A stretch of DNA of 64,000 nt from the NCBI GenBank assembly GCA_014529385.2, contig CM043963.1:3229001-3293000 (forward strand). The letters run 5' to 3'. The stretch is from Adiantum capillus-veneris. Taxonomy: Eukaryota > Streptophyta > Polypodiopsida > Polypodiales > Pteridaceae. Shown here one piece after another: positions 54,763 to 64,000 of the stretch. The notes below the pieces were generated by a model. The model saw nothing but the letters and a program-made list of their open reading frames with translations. It did not search any database and was not told the origin of the DNA. How positions within the stretch are numbered: position 1 is the first letter of the stretch; each line of letters opens with the position of its first letter. The position numbers were made by a program, and so were the translations under genes.

Positions 54763-55287
54763 ATGGCTGACAATAATCAAGAGAGTAGAATGAACATTGA
54801 TAGCTTTGATTTTGCACATGAAGGTGCTAATGATGATGCTCCCATGTTTGTGAATTATCTCGTCACTAGGTTGCAGCAAGCTACGGGCAACCCTACTTTG
54901 CAAGCCGAAGTTACTCAACAACTTCGTGCTTATGGAATTTCCCTTACTCTCCAAGAGGAGAGAGAGCTTAGGAGGCCTCTTGAAGAGACCCCCAAAAGAA
55001 GACTCTCTCCCATTCGAGAGGAGGAATCCAAAGAGCAAGAAAGCAATGAAAGTTTAAGTTCCTCTGAAGATGTGGCTCCACGAAGACGGCGGTCTAGACG
55101 ATCGCTCCCTCCTCCCAAGAGGAAAAGATCAACACATAGTCCTTCTCCTCATCACTCTGAAAGGAAAGAGAGGAAACAAAGGAAGAAAAGGGCTAGGAAG
55201 AGGTCACCCTCTTCTCCTTCTTCTTCACCTTCCTCCTCTTCTGACGAAAGAGTTATGGTTATTCTCCTAGAGAATACAAGAGGGGAG
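54763..55287 (+). pseudogene. Gag N-terminal part of E, cut by a solo LTR
   Basis: The ATG at 54763 opens MADNNQESRMNIDSFDF; the upstream frame to 54721 has no Gag similarity. Residues about 25-60 look helical. Residues about 70-165 form a highly basic, Arg/Ser-rich region (APRRRRSRRSLPPPKRKR, then ERKERKQRKKRARKR, then a Ser/Pro tract), which could serve as nuclear targeting or RNA binding. The frame runs into the solo LTR and ends at 55335. Without that insertion it would continue into the gag core at 55557. Confidence 0.9.
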
Positions 55288-55551
55288 TGTAGAAGGGGGA
55301 GAAAGAGAGAGGTGGCGGTTAGAGGTGGTGGTTAGCGGTTAGAGCACGAGCAAGAGAGAGAGAGATGACGTGAGAGAGAGAGAGACATAACTTTTCCATT
55401 CATTCACATGAGATTGATTCCTTGATTACAACATAAGGAGTCTCTTTTATAAAGTTCCCATGCCCCTTGGCACTTCCCTCAAGGTGCCTCTTCATTCCTC
55501 CCATAGACCTTAGTCTAAAGTTTAGGGAGTGGTGCACTTTATGGTTCAACA
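55288..55551. mobile_element. 264-bp solo LTR in E gag
   Basis: It starts TGTAGAAGG and ends GGTTCAACA, and is flanked by a perfect TSD, GGGAG (55283-55287 and 55552-55556). H1 has no insertion at this site. It contains a GA-rich stretch near 55349-55386 and TTTTATAAAG near 55446. Terminal TG/CA plus a 5-bp TSD fit a solo LTR left by recombination; no relative is in the window. Confidence 0.85.
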
Positions 55552-57352
55552 GGGAGGACATCGCAAATCATTTCCTGCATGGCGAAGGTCACAAAAGCTA
55601 AAGAAGTTCAAGGAGGGAGGAAAGAGTATCTCTTTTCTCACCTATGATGGTACCTTCGGTGCTACCGACAAAGTGTTGGCCTTCATCCAGCAATTTGATG
55701 CGGCCTTTGGAGATGAGGGCTTCACAGAGTCCTCTAAGCTATGCCATGTAGCTATGCACTTCCAAAAATCAGCTCGTCAATGGTGGGCTAGCCTTCGTGG
55801 AAATGGTGAAGCCCCAAAGACATGGAAAACTCTACGAGTTTCCATCATGAAGCAATTCCTTGCAAGCGATGCAAAAGAAAAAGTGCTTACCGAATGGCGC
55901 AGCTTGAAGCTCCTCTCCCATGAGTCTATCCACAAATATGTAGACAAGTTTTGGGATTTACATCTCAAGGCTACTGTCTTTCAAAAGATAGACTTTGCCG
56001 AGCAAAGGCAGCAATTCTGTGCGGGATTACCTGAAGAGATGGCCGAATGCATCAACTCTCAACGTCCTGGTACTATTAGCGAAGTAATCCATCACACCAT
56101 GGTTGATTCACGCATCAATTTCCATCAACGGGCTAGACGTAATGTCAAGCCCATGGAAAACAAAGACAAAAATGATGCAAAGGGGAAAACCAATGTTCAA
56201 AATACTTCCCAAGTCAATTCCAACAACAACAACAATCGGTCCAAGGAGAAGGGAGTTTACAAAGGTAAAAACAAACTCTCTCCTGAAGAGCTTGAAGCTT
56301 TTTGCAAGGACCATAAGTGTTTCAAGTGTGGGGAGCAAGGACATGGCTATCGTTCTTGCCCCAAGAAGAATACTCGCAATGAGACTCCTAGGGCTTCCAC
56401 CATCGAAGCTCCAAAAGAGGATGCTCATTGCAAAGGATCATCACTTTCCTATGCTTGGGGAAAGGTAAGAGAGCATGATGCCTTCATCTTGTTTGACCTT
56501 GGCTCTACTCTTAACTTCATATCAATGGAGTTGGCCACCAAGTTGGGCATTCAAGCTTTTGAGATGGGAGATATAGTAGTGGCTGATGCAGCTTTCAAGG
56601 GACAACAAGCCTCCGTTACTCCCTTGATTGGGAAGTTGAGGCTTCATGTCCAAAGCTATGTCGACAAAGAAGACTTCTTCATCTCTCCTCTCCAGCATGA
56701 GGATGTTATCCTAGGGGCACCATGGTTTGATCACATGGCTGCCAACATGAAGTTCCTTGAAAGGAAAATCTACTTCACCTACAGGGGAAAGAAAATATAT
56801 ATAGATGCAAGTGAGCGTGGTCGCACTATTCCACTTGTAAATCCTCTTGCTTTTGATAAGTCAATGAAGAGCTCGGTTTTTGCGTACATGATTTTTGTCA
56901 AAGAGTCTCTAAAAGATACTAATGTTTCATCAAATGTAAATGGTAGGAATCAAGAAGAGTTAGACTTGTCTAATTTTCTAAAAGGATTCCAAGATGTGTT
57001 CATCGATGATATCCCTATGGACTTACCTCCAAAACGAGGGGATGATGACCATCGCATTGAGCTCCTTCCTGGAAGCTCACCACCTAACAAGCCTCCTTAT
57101 CGAGTCTCACAAGCTCAACAAGAGGAGATCATGAGGCAAGTACAAGAGCTGATAGACAAAGGGATGGTGAGGCCTAGTTCCCCTCCCTTTTGTTCTCCAG
57201 TCCTTTTAGTGCAAAAGAAAGATGGTACATACCGTATGTGTGTGGACTATCGAGCACTAAACCATGTCACTATCAAAAACAGATTTCCCGTATCTCGGGT
57301 AGAAGATCTGTTTGATAAGCTACAAGGATCGACCTACTTCAGTAGGATTGAC
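55552..57352 (+). pseudogene. Gag core, zinc knuckle, protease and RT N-half of E
   Basis: The frame is open to 57355 and its chromovirus part starts at about 55557. Gag core includes [36 protein letters not shown] and AGLPEEMAE. The zinc knuckle [14 protein letters not shown] is at 56318-56359, a perfect CX2CX4HX4C. Protease has [11 protein letters not shown] at 56492-56524, with D-L-G at 56495-56503 where the related families have D-S-G, so catalysis is doubtful. The later protease strand is [13 protein letters not shown] runs from [19 protein letters not shown] through [19 protein letters not shown] to STYFSRID, where the repair scar begins. Confidence 0.93.
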
Positions 57353-57800
57353 TAATGCACCACCTCTGTTCAATCGTTTGATCGCACAACATTTGGTCTT
57401 TATGAATATCTAGTCATGCCTTTTGGCTTGACTAATGCACCACCTATGTTCAATCGTTTGATGGAGAAAATTTGTAGACCATACCGCAAATTCAGTGGAG
57501 TGTTCTTTGATGATATCATCGTCTACTCCAAGTCTTTGGAGGAACATAACCAACATCTCCAAGTGATTTTTCAAGCATTGAGGGAGAACAAGCTTTTTCT
57601 CAACCAAAAGAAAAGTGAATTCTTCCTACAAGAGATTCAATACCTAGGTCATATTATCTCTAAAGATGGTATCCAAATGGATACATCAAAGTTAGAGGTA
57701 ATAAAAGCATGGCCTAACCCAAGAAATCTACATGAGCTAAGAAGCATACTATATACGCTTTATAGCAAAATTCTCTCAAGTAGCAGGACCACTACATGAC
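57353..57800 (+). pseudogene. RT palm and thumb of E with templated repair scar
   Basis: 57354-57384 is an almost exact copy of 57434-57464 (TAATGCACCACCTMTGTTCA...GTTTGAT) and replaces about 66 bases found in F at 51780-51840. The RT then resumes at CGCACAACATTTGG. The palm FFDDIIVYS (57505-57531) is intact, followed by LEEHNQHLQVIFQALREN and KSEFFLQEIQYLGHIISKDG. A 17-base deletion near 57746 shifts the frame, ending the ORF at 57799. Confidence 0.9.
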
Positions 57801-58499
57801 TTAACTAAGAAGAACGTTAAGTTTGTATGGACGGCTAAGGAGAAAAATGCTTTTGAAAAGCTCAAAGAGAAGCTTACTTCTCAACCAGTCCTCGTGCTTC
57901 CGGATCTCTCAAAGCCATTTGAGGTCCAATGTGATGCTCGTGGTGATTGCCTTGGAGCAGTGTTTCTTCAATAAGGGCATGCCATAGCATATGAGAGCCG
58001 AAGGCTCAATATTGATGAACGAGTCTTGGGCATTTATGAGAAAGAGCTTTTAGCTGTTCTAGATGCCCTAGACACATGGAAGCACTACCTATTGGGGACT
58101 CCATTTATCCTACGAACCGACCACCAAAGTCTCAAGTATTTCATGACGCAAACCAATCTTTCCGACAAACAAATGAGGTGGGCAAATTTTCTTTCGCAAT
58201 TTAATTTCCATATTGCTCACATAGCTGGTAAGCACAATCAAGTGGCCAATGCACTTTCACGACGACCCAAAGTTAATGCGGTGTCTATAGCTACTCACAA
58301 TGATCTATCCTCTATGATAGATGAGTATGCTACTGACCCTGACTTTAGAGACATAATGTCAACCCTTGCTTTGGGGAAGAAAGAGGAACCATTCACCTTC
58401 CAGGATGGTTATCTTCTCCATGGAAATAGGCTATGTGTTACCCATTCCCTTCGTGAGAAAGTTATGTATGAATCCCATGCTCCTCCATATGCGGGGCAC
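57801..58499 (+). pseudogene. RNase H of E
   Basis: It continues in another frame: TKKNVKFVWTAKEKNAFEKL, QPVLVLPDLSKPFEVQCDARGDCLGAV (first Asp), a stop near 57973 (E to stop by comparison with H1), then from 58026 GIYEKELLAVLDALDTWKHYL (Glu), RTDHQSLKYFM (Asp) and AGKHNQVANALSRRP (usual RNase H end with DALSR changed to NALSR). The frame runs on to 58499 with the start of the integrase zinc region. Confidence 0.92.
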
Positions 58500-58502
58500 T
58501 GA

Positions 58503-59767
58503 GATATTCAACCTACTCTCCGAGGAGTAGAGACGTACTTATATTGGCCTACCATGAAAATGGACATACAAGAGTATGTTTCAAAATGTGTAGTATGCCA
58601 AAAGGCCAAGTATGATAGAGGGAAGCAACCTGGATTACTCCAGCCATTGCCTATTCCAAATTCACCATGGGAGACTATATCCATGGATTTCATCTTTGGA
58701 TTACCCAAGTCTATCCATGGGAATACAGGAATATGGACAATAGTTGACAAGTTTAGCAAGCAAGCACATTTTATTCCTGTCAAAAAGACTATTAAGGCAC
58801 ATCAAATGGCAACTCTCTTCATATCTCATATTTTCAAGCACCATAGATTACCCACATCCATCGTGTCAGATAGAGATCCTAGAATGACCAGTAATTTCTG
58901 GAAAGGTCTCTTTGAAAATCTAGGAACAAGATTGAATTTCTCTTTAGCTTATCACCCACAAACGGATGGCCAAAGTGAGATAGCCAATCTTACGATACTC
59001 GATCTACTAAAGACTTATGTTACCGAAGTAGATCAATGCTCACAATGGGAAAAGTACTTACCTCTTGTAGAGTATGCCTACGATAATACTGTACATACTT
59101 CTATGGGAAAAGCACCTTTTGAGATCATTGAGGGAAGACCTAAGAGTCCATTGCTACTCAAAGTACATGGGAAGATCTTCGCCGCCAATGAGTATAGCCG
59201 TGACCTACAAGAATCTTTTCAAAAGATTAGGGAGGCTATATCCATCTCTCAACAAAGGCAAAAATCTACTGCTGATAAGCAAAGAAGAGCCTTAATGTTC
59301 ATAGAAAATGATTGGGTCTTACTCAAGTTTCTTAAGGCTCGATTAAGGCAAACGACGGGCAAAAATCATACAGGCCATCAAAAGTATTATGCTAAACTAG
59401 CAAAAAGATACTATGGTCCTTTCCAAATCTTGAATCCCATCAATGAGACAGCTTATCAACTCAAGTTGCCCAACCATTGGCTCATACAAAATGCCTTTCA
59501 TGTAAGCCTACTTAAGCCCTACAAAGGAGAGCCACCAACTGAACCAATTATTGAAGACCCTCCCGAACTTGAAGACCAAGAAGAGGTGCTACAACCCGAA
59601 GCTTTCCTTCGGCATGAAGACAAGGTACTACGACATGGTAAGATAATCCGACGGTATCTTATTAAGTTCAAAAATTATCCTTTTGAAGATGCTAAATGGA
59701 TGCAAGGAGTACACCTTAAGGATAGTATGAACCTTGTCAATGCTTACAATGCTACATTAGAGTAAGC
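58503..59767 (+). pseudogene. Integrase and chromodomain-like C-terminus of E
   Basis: After a TGA at 58500-58502 (Arg in relatives) one frame is open to the end. The zinc region is YESHAPPYAGH before the stop and CVVCQ at about 58587-58601. The core has SMDFIFGLP, IVSDRDPRMTSNFW and QTDGQSEIANL (D, D, E all present). The C-terminal GPFQILNPIN and HVSLLKPYKGEPP precede a chromodomain-like segment, LRHGKIIRRYLIKFKNYPFEDAKWMQ, split here only for length. Chromodomains steer chromovirus integration to particular chromatin. Confidence 0.94.
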
Positions 59768-60124
59768 AAATGTACAAATTTCTTTTAAATGACTCATGTT
59801 TTTGTCTTATAAGACTAGTCCTCTTTTTAATTGTGCACAAATTTAACTAGTATGCATGCTTAGAATCATGTTTGTGATGACAACGTCTCTCAAACACCAA
59901 GTAGAATTTGTCACTCTACTTTGGGAGAATGAAATGGACTAAAGAGCAGACATGCTTGCGGCAGCTATGTCTCCCAAGCACCAAATGGATTAGTCATCCA
60001 TCTTGGAAAGATGCCGTAGGGTAAAAAGGGATCCTCTACCCGCTAAGTAAAATTGACTAATGACTAAGTCTTTATCTCTTCTACCTCATAGTCGAGGACG
60101 ACTATGATTTCAAGAGAGAGGTAA
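59768..60124 (+). other. E conserved 3' noncoding region with tandem hairpins
   Basis: Hairpin 1 is at 59897-59924 and hairpin 2 at 59981-60006. Between them AGACATGC...GCTATGTCT (about 59948-59972) can form a third stem. The region ends in a purine-rich tract, TTTCAAGAGAGAGGTAA, before the LTR. Confidence 0.7.
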
Positions 60125-61602
60125 TGTCATAAAATCTAATATCTAATATCTAACAAACCCAAATGATTTTCTCATATTAAATTGATCACTTAATGTGGGA
60201 GAATAAACGGGAACAAGTGTTAAGATATAGACATGTGCTTATAGTTCTATCTCAACACGGGGCCAATGGTAAATGGTAAATGGTTGACGATTGAGGTGCT
60301 TGAGTTTCTTGACGATTGAGGTGCTTGAGATGATTGAGGTGCTTAATTATTGACATGCTTGAGGTGCTTGACATGCTTGAGATGCTAGGGTTGCACTTGA
60401 GGTGAGAACCCAGAGGTGAGAACCCAGCCCAAGCTTAAAGTGCTTATGAGCCAAGCTTGTGGTGGGAACTGGGCCTATGCATGAGGGGTTGAGGTGTCAA
60501 AAAGTCAAATATACAATCCCTACAAGGAGGGGGCAAGCCCTACATGAGGGGGGATGAGAGAGAACACCCACACACTCACACAAGGCATGCATGGTACAAA
60601 GAAAGCAAAAGGGACACTTGTCAAGTTCCTCCTCATGTTGCCCTCATGGTGTGCCTGAAGCCTATTGGTTGGCCACCCAAGGGGTCCAATAATAATTTAG
60701 AAGATTTAATTACTTGATTTATCATTTATCTAGCCCTCTCTCTCAAAGGGGAAAGGGGGACACTTGTCTCAAGGCTACCCTTGCTGCTTGTAATGCCTCC
60801 TGCTTGTGATTGGCTAGGCCTGGAGGGGTCCAATGAGCTTCAAGCATGGGCTACAAGGGGGGGCCGACCCAAGCAATCTAGGGGGTTGCTTAGGGGGTAT
60901 ACTCACCCACACACACTCACAAACACTCTCATTGTGTGCTATGCAAAGTGCAAGAGCTCCCTCTCCTTCCCCAAGCAAGTAGAGGTTGAGAGCCTACACC
61001 AACACTCTTGGATATGGAGTGCAAATCCAACCAAGAGCCATGCTTCAATGCTTAAGCTTGTCATCTCCTTCTTCTTCATTACTATGCTATTATATATGCT
61101 AGCAGCAAGAGTTATCATAAGTGAGGAACTAATTCTTTCTCCTACGAAATGTTTCTTCTTCCTCTTCCCTACCCTCATTCCCTGCTAGCTCTCTCCACCT
61201 TCGAAGGTGTTTGAGGTCTTGGGACCGAGGCTTGGGATAGTTAAAGCTTTCTTCAAGTTTATGTTATGTTTGTGATGCATGAATCTTTCCATCTTCATTG
61301 CATCACCTAGGTCTCAAGGAACACAAAGATTGTATTGTAACAAGTCTCTCTTAATGGGAGAAATCATCATACAAATGCCTATTGGAGGGGGGACCAGGTC
61401 CACATAAATCCGGTCCTCAAGTGTTGTCATGTTCTCTAAATTCTCTCTCTTGCAAAAGTATTGTTCATGCCAAGTTAACTAATTTCTATGATTATGTTGC
61501 TATCTTCAAGTATGTTCACCCGTTATGCTCACAAAGTCATTTCTCAAAAGTATTCTCATTAATTTCCGCTACTCTCAAATTAAATAGGCCAATTCCATTA
61601 CA
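60125..61602 (+). repeat. 3' LTR of E
   Basis: 1,478 bp, TGTCATAAAATC to CCATTACA. U3 near 60290-60400 has a degenerate GAGGTGCTTGA-type tandem array that differs from H1's. Confidence 0.92.
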
Positions 61603-63055
61603 GACTGGCTACAATAAGGATCTAAAGGAGGGAAAATAGGGATCCAAAGGGGGGTCCATCTGCAAAAGAGCAATGTGCAACAATGGGCTTTAAAGACTTT
61701 AAGGTTCAGCCCATTAAGACTTCCAAAATGCTAAGGTTCCAAAATTCAAAGGTTGTGTCCTATGGTCAAGCTTAGAAAAATTGGATGCTTTGTGAGTGTG
61801 CCAAAAAGTCTTCAAGACTCCTACATAGGAGGGGGCGAGCCCTATAAGTAGGGGATGAGAGAGAAACACACACACTCATGGGCTTCCTTTACACAAAGGG
61901 AATAAGGGACACATGTCAGCTCCCTAGGCCAATTGCCCACAAGGTGCACTCAAATCCTATTGGATGGCCATATAGGTGGACCAATGAGAATTAGGCTAGA
62001 GTAAATCTATTTTAATTCATTTAAAAACACTTGATAAAAGAGAAAATAATAATTAAGCTCTCTAGAAGACTATTGGCAAGTCTCCCAAGGGGTCCAATGA
62101 GCATTTAGCAGCCTATTGGCCAAAAGACAAAGGGGTCCAATGAGAGATTAATTGATTTATTTAATTACCTAAAGCTCTCACAAAAGGGGAAAGGGGGACA
62201 CATGTCACAAGGCTATCACTTTTGCTTCTCAATTACGATTGGCTAAGCTTTGCAGGGTCCAATGAGGTGCCAATGAGTAAATTTCAAAGGGGTCAAACAA
62301 GAGAGAGAGGGGCCTGATTTTGGCAAGGCATTATCTCACACACACTCACATAATCTCATGTGTGAAGCAAGAAGACTCTCTCTCTCCTTGTCAAGCTTTA
62401 ATGGAAAGCTCATCACCTACTCCAAGCTTCTGAGAAGGGAGGCCAACACCAACAACTCTTAGCTTTGTGATGAAAATCCAACCAAGAGCCAAGCTTCAAT
62501 GCATGCTCATCTCCTCTACCATGCTAATTCCTAATTTGTGCTAAGCTTTTATGTGTGATTATGTGAGGAGATAAACTGCTTTCTCGTAAGACTACTCCTT
62601 CTTCCTCTCAATCTACTCTCATACCCTGCTAGCTCTCACCATCTTCGAAGGTGTGTGAGCTCTTGGGTCTGAGACCGTGAAGGAATTGGTGTTGTGTTTT
62701 ATAAGTGTTTGCTTATTGCTTGAAGTTTCCATCTTCATTGCACTAGCTAGTTATTGAAGGAACAGAAAGAATTGTATTGTAAAATGTCTCCCTTGATGGG
62801 GGAAACCTATAATACAAAGCCTTTTGGAGGGGGCACCGGCTCCATGTAAATCCGGTCCTCAACTGTTTTCAATAGCTTAATTTCTCTCTCTTTTGAAGTA
62901 TTTTTCATGCCTATCTAACTAGGTGTTATGCTTTTTGTTTCTCTCTCCACCCAAGCACTCTTGCTATGCTCATTAGGAATCTATTCTAATGAAATTCTCA
63001 CTATGTCTATGTTATTTTCCTCTACACACAAGTTACTAGGCCATTAAATGTTACA
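61603..63055 (+). repeat. 3' LTR remainder of F
   Basis: It aligns with 42147-42260 and 48140-49505. The first roughly 130 bases are missing because of the E insertion and the deletion on E's left side. It ends AATGTTACA at 63055. Confidence 0.88.
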
Positions 63056-63560
63056 GCAATGGGGCCGACTGAATTGTGGCATCAGATCTAGGATCAATTA
63101 CAAATTTGTTTCCTAGCGGCTGTGCTCGACCATTTACAAGATCAACTCGAATGAGAAAGTCTTGGAACTTCAAGTAAACATGGCTTTTAGACCAGTCATG
63201 CACCATTTTTTCTTCCCTCATGAAAGGACTTCCTAAGATCATCTCAGATGACATAGTGTGCTTGGAAAAATCCATAACAATGAAGGTATGTCTTTATCTT
63301 GAGATCTTCCAGCATCCCAATAGGTTTAACAGTAGTTTCATTGGTCATCTTTACCACTATGTTTGTAGTCCCAAGGTGAGGTCTTCCCATAGATTCCCAG
63401 CAATTTTTAGTTACAATGCTAACCCTAGTGCCACCATCAAGGATTCCCTTCACAATTAATCCCTTGGTCGTGATTGGTATGGTCGCATTGGATTCATCGC
63501 CTTCAAAGTATTATCCCAACTTGTTACAGGTATTTCAACAACAGAGTTCTCATCTAGGTT
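63056..63560 (-). pseudogene. Retropepsin of G (D-G-G type)
   Basis: Two overlapping minus-strand frames, 63453-63244 and 63275-63056, cover the protease. The first has GILDGGTRVSIVTKNCWESMG, here quoted up to 20 residues, with D-G-G-T at the active site. The second has EMILGSPFMREEKMVHDW, the usual C-terminal strand, then RAQPLGNKF. One frameshift separates them. Coding resumes at about 42018 beyond F. Confidence 0.82.
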
Positions 63561-64000
63561 GGGTTGTGGATCTAAATGTTCCTCCTCTATTGGCACCTCC
63601 CTAGCTCCATCTATCTGTCTAAATTGTGGTAGCCCAACTTTCAGTTCTCAATTGAGGAAAGCTCAAAGAGCTAAGAATAGCTCGGGGTCTCCATAGAGTT
63701 TAGACATGATGGTGGTTCTAACTTATGAAGCCATAAAATCCATCAATCTGGCTATATTTAACTGCACTTTTTTGGGCTTCAGTCCCTTGACATGGGGAAG
63801 TTGGGTCAGGTAATCCCTCTGTAAACATTCTCTCCGACAAGAAGGGAGTACGTCCACTTTCCAATGACTTAAAGTTACTTTCTTGTTGGATGACACTAGG
63901 TATGGCCAGTGGTCTATGGTCTTTGTGAGATTTATTTCAGGTAGGGAACACTATGCCTATAATCTAGATCTATCTAGGTGTTGGCTCTAGATCCCTTTGG
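63561..64000 (-). pseudogene. Gag-protease linker of G
   Basis: Minus-strand coding continues upstream with stops and frame changes; fragments such as LDPQPNLDEN and SNATIPITTKG are readable. I see no zinc knuckle. The element continues past the window edge. Confidence 0.5.

Larger units (their letters stand above)
53606..61602 (+). mobile_element. Chromovirus E, with solo LTR in gag
   Basis: E is the fullest chromovirus copy: 5' LTR with its first half missing (53606-54348), primer site, gag, D-L-G protease, RT, RNase H, integrase with chromodomain-like tail, 3' noncoding region and full 3' LTR (60125-61602). It lies in the 3' LTR of F. Inactivating lesions are the solo LTR at 55288, a scar at 57353, a 17-base deletion near 57746, and stops near 57973 and at 58500. 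Confidence 0.92.
42019..63055 (+). mobile_element. Chromovirus F, carrying Z in its 5' LTR and E in its 3' LTR
   Basis: F's 5' LTR runs from about 42019-42036 to 49505 with Z (42266-48134) inside it. A tRNA-iMet primer site at 49507-49518 follows, then gag-pol remnants to 53316 and a 3' noncoding region to about 53605. The start of the 3' LTR is missing because E lies there with its own 5' LTR cut; the rest of F's 3' LTR is 61603-63055. F sits between the protease and RT of G. I found no clear TSD. F is related to H1 and E in coding sequence but has a distinct LTR. Confidence 0.82.
38117..64000 (-). mobile_element. Ty3/gypsy element G, interrupted by chromovirus F
   Basis: G is on the minus strand. 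Gag and protease occupy 64000-63056, then F intervenes (63055 to about 42019), then linker, RT, RNase H and integrase run from 42018 to about 38466, followed by an extra tail ORF to 38145. G continues beyond the right edge of the window, so its 5' LTR and most of gag are not visible. No LTR is visible at the left end. Many stops and a deletion across the RT active site make it inactive. Confidence 0.8.

Overview
This window is plant nuclear DNA made almost wholly of nested LTR retrotransposons. I recognise no host gene, rRNA, tRNA or CRISPR array. Evidence for a plant is: Ty1/copia and Ty3/gypsy chromovirus families with 5-bp target-site duplications (TSDs), initiator-Met-tRNA primer sites (TGGTATCAGAGC), and a gypsy element with a second RNase H downstream of the first, a plant Tat-lineage trait. 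The packing suggests a large genome. Retropepsins with a D-G-G motif remind me of fern, lycophyte or gymnosperm elements, but that is recall and weak evidence.

Left nest (1-32673). Bases 1-930 hold a degenerate gypsy retropepsin fragment. Chromovirus H1 (about 931-32673) is split twice. Copia element A (977-6529, TSD CTTAG) sits in its gag, and Tat-like gypsy element H2 (8428-29278, minus strand) sits in its RNase H. H2's integrase is split by copia element C (10605-23871, minus strand, TSD AACGT). C is in turn split by D (13140-20918, plus strand), a non-autonomous element with 2.6-kb LTRs and a gag-like ORF followed by an ORF of unknown function. The host order is H1 > H2 > C > D.

Middle (32674-38116). 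There are remains of an element (K) with a zinc-knuckle and retropepsin-like reading frame but no reverse transcriptase, then a probable LTR (36458-about 37453), then a plus-strand copy of a segment that recurs inverted at 41288-41910.

Right nest (38117-64000). Gypsy element G (minus strand) runs from 64000 to 63056 (gag/protease) and resumes from about 42018 to 38145 (linker, RT, RNase H, integrase, extra tail). Between these parts lies chromovirus F (about 42019-63055). F's 5' LTR carries a degenerate short-LTR chromovirus Z (42266-48134, TSD AAGAC). F's 3' LTR carries chromovirus E (53606-61602), whose gag carries a 264-bp solo LTR (55288-55551, TSD GGGAG).

H1, F and E are related chromovirus copies. 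Their alignment shows internal deletions, a templated repair scar in E's RT, and a conserved 3' noncoding segment with tandem hairpins, one showing a compensatory base change. No element looks autonomous. Copia A is the least damaged: one reading frame throughout with five in-frame stops. The most unusual signals are the D element, the tandem hairpins, the recurrent D-G-G retropepsins, an inversion inside D's 3' LTR, and a retropepsin-like tail after G's integrase.
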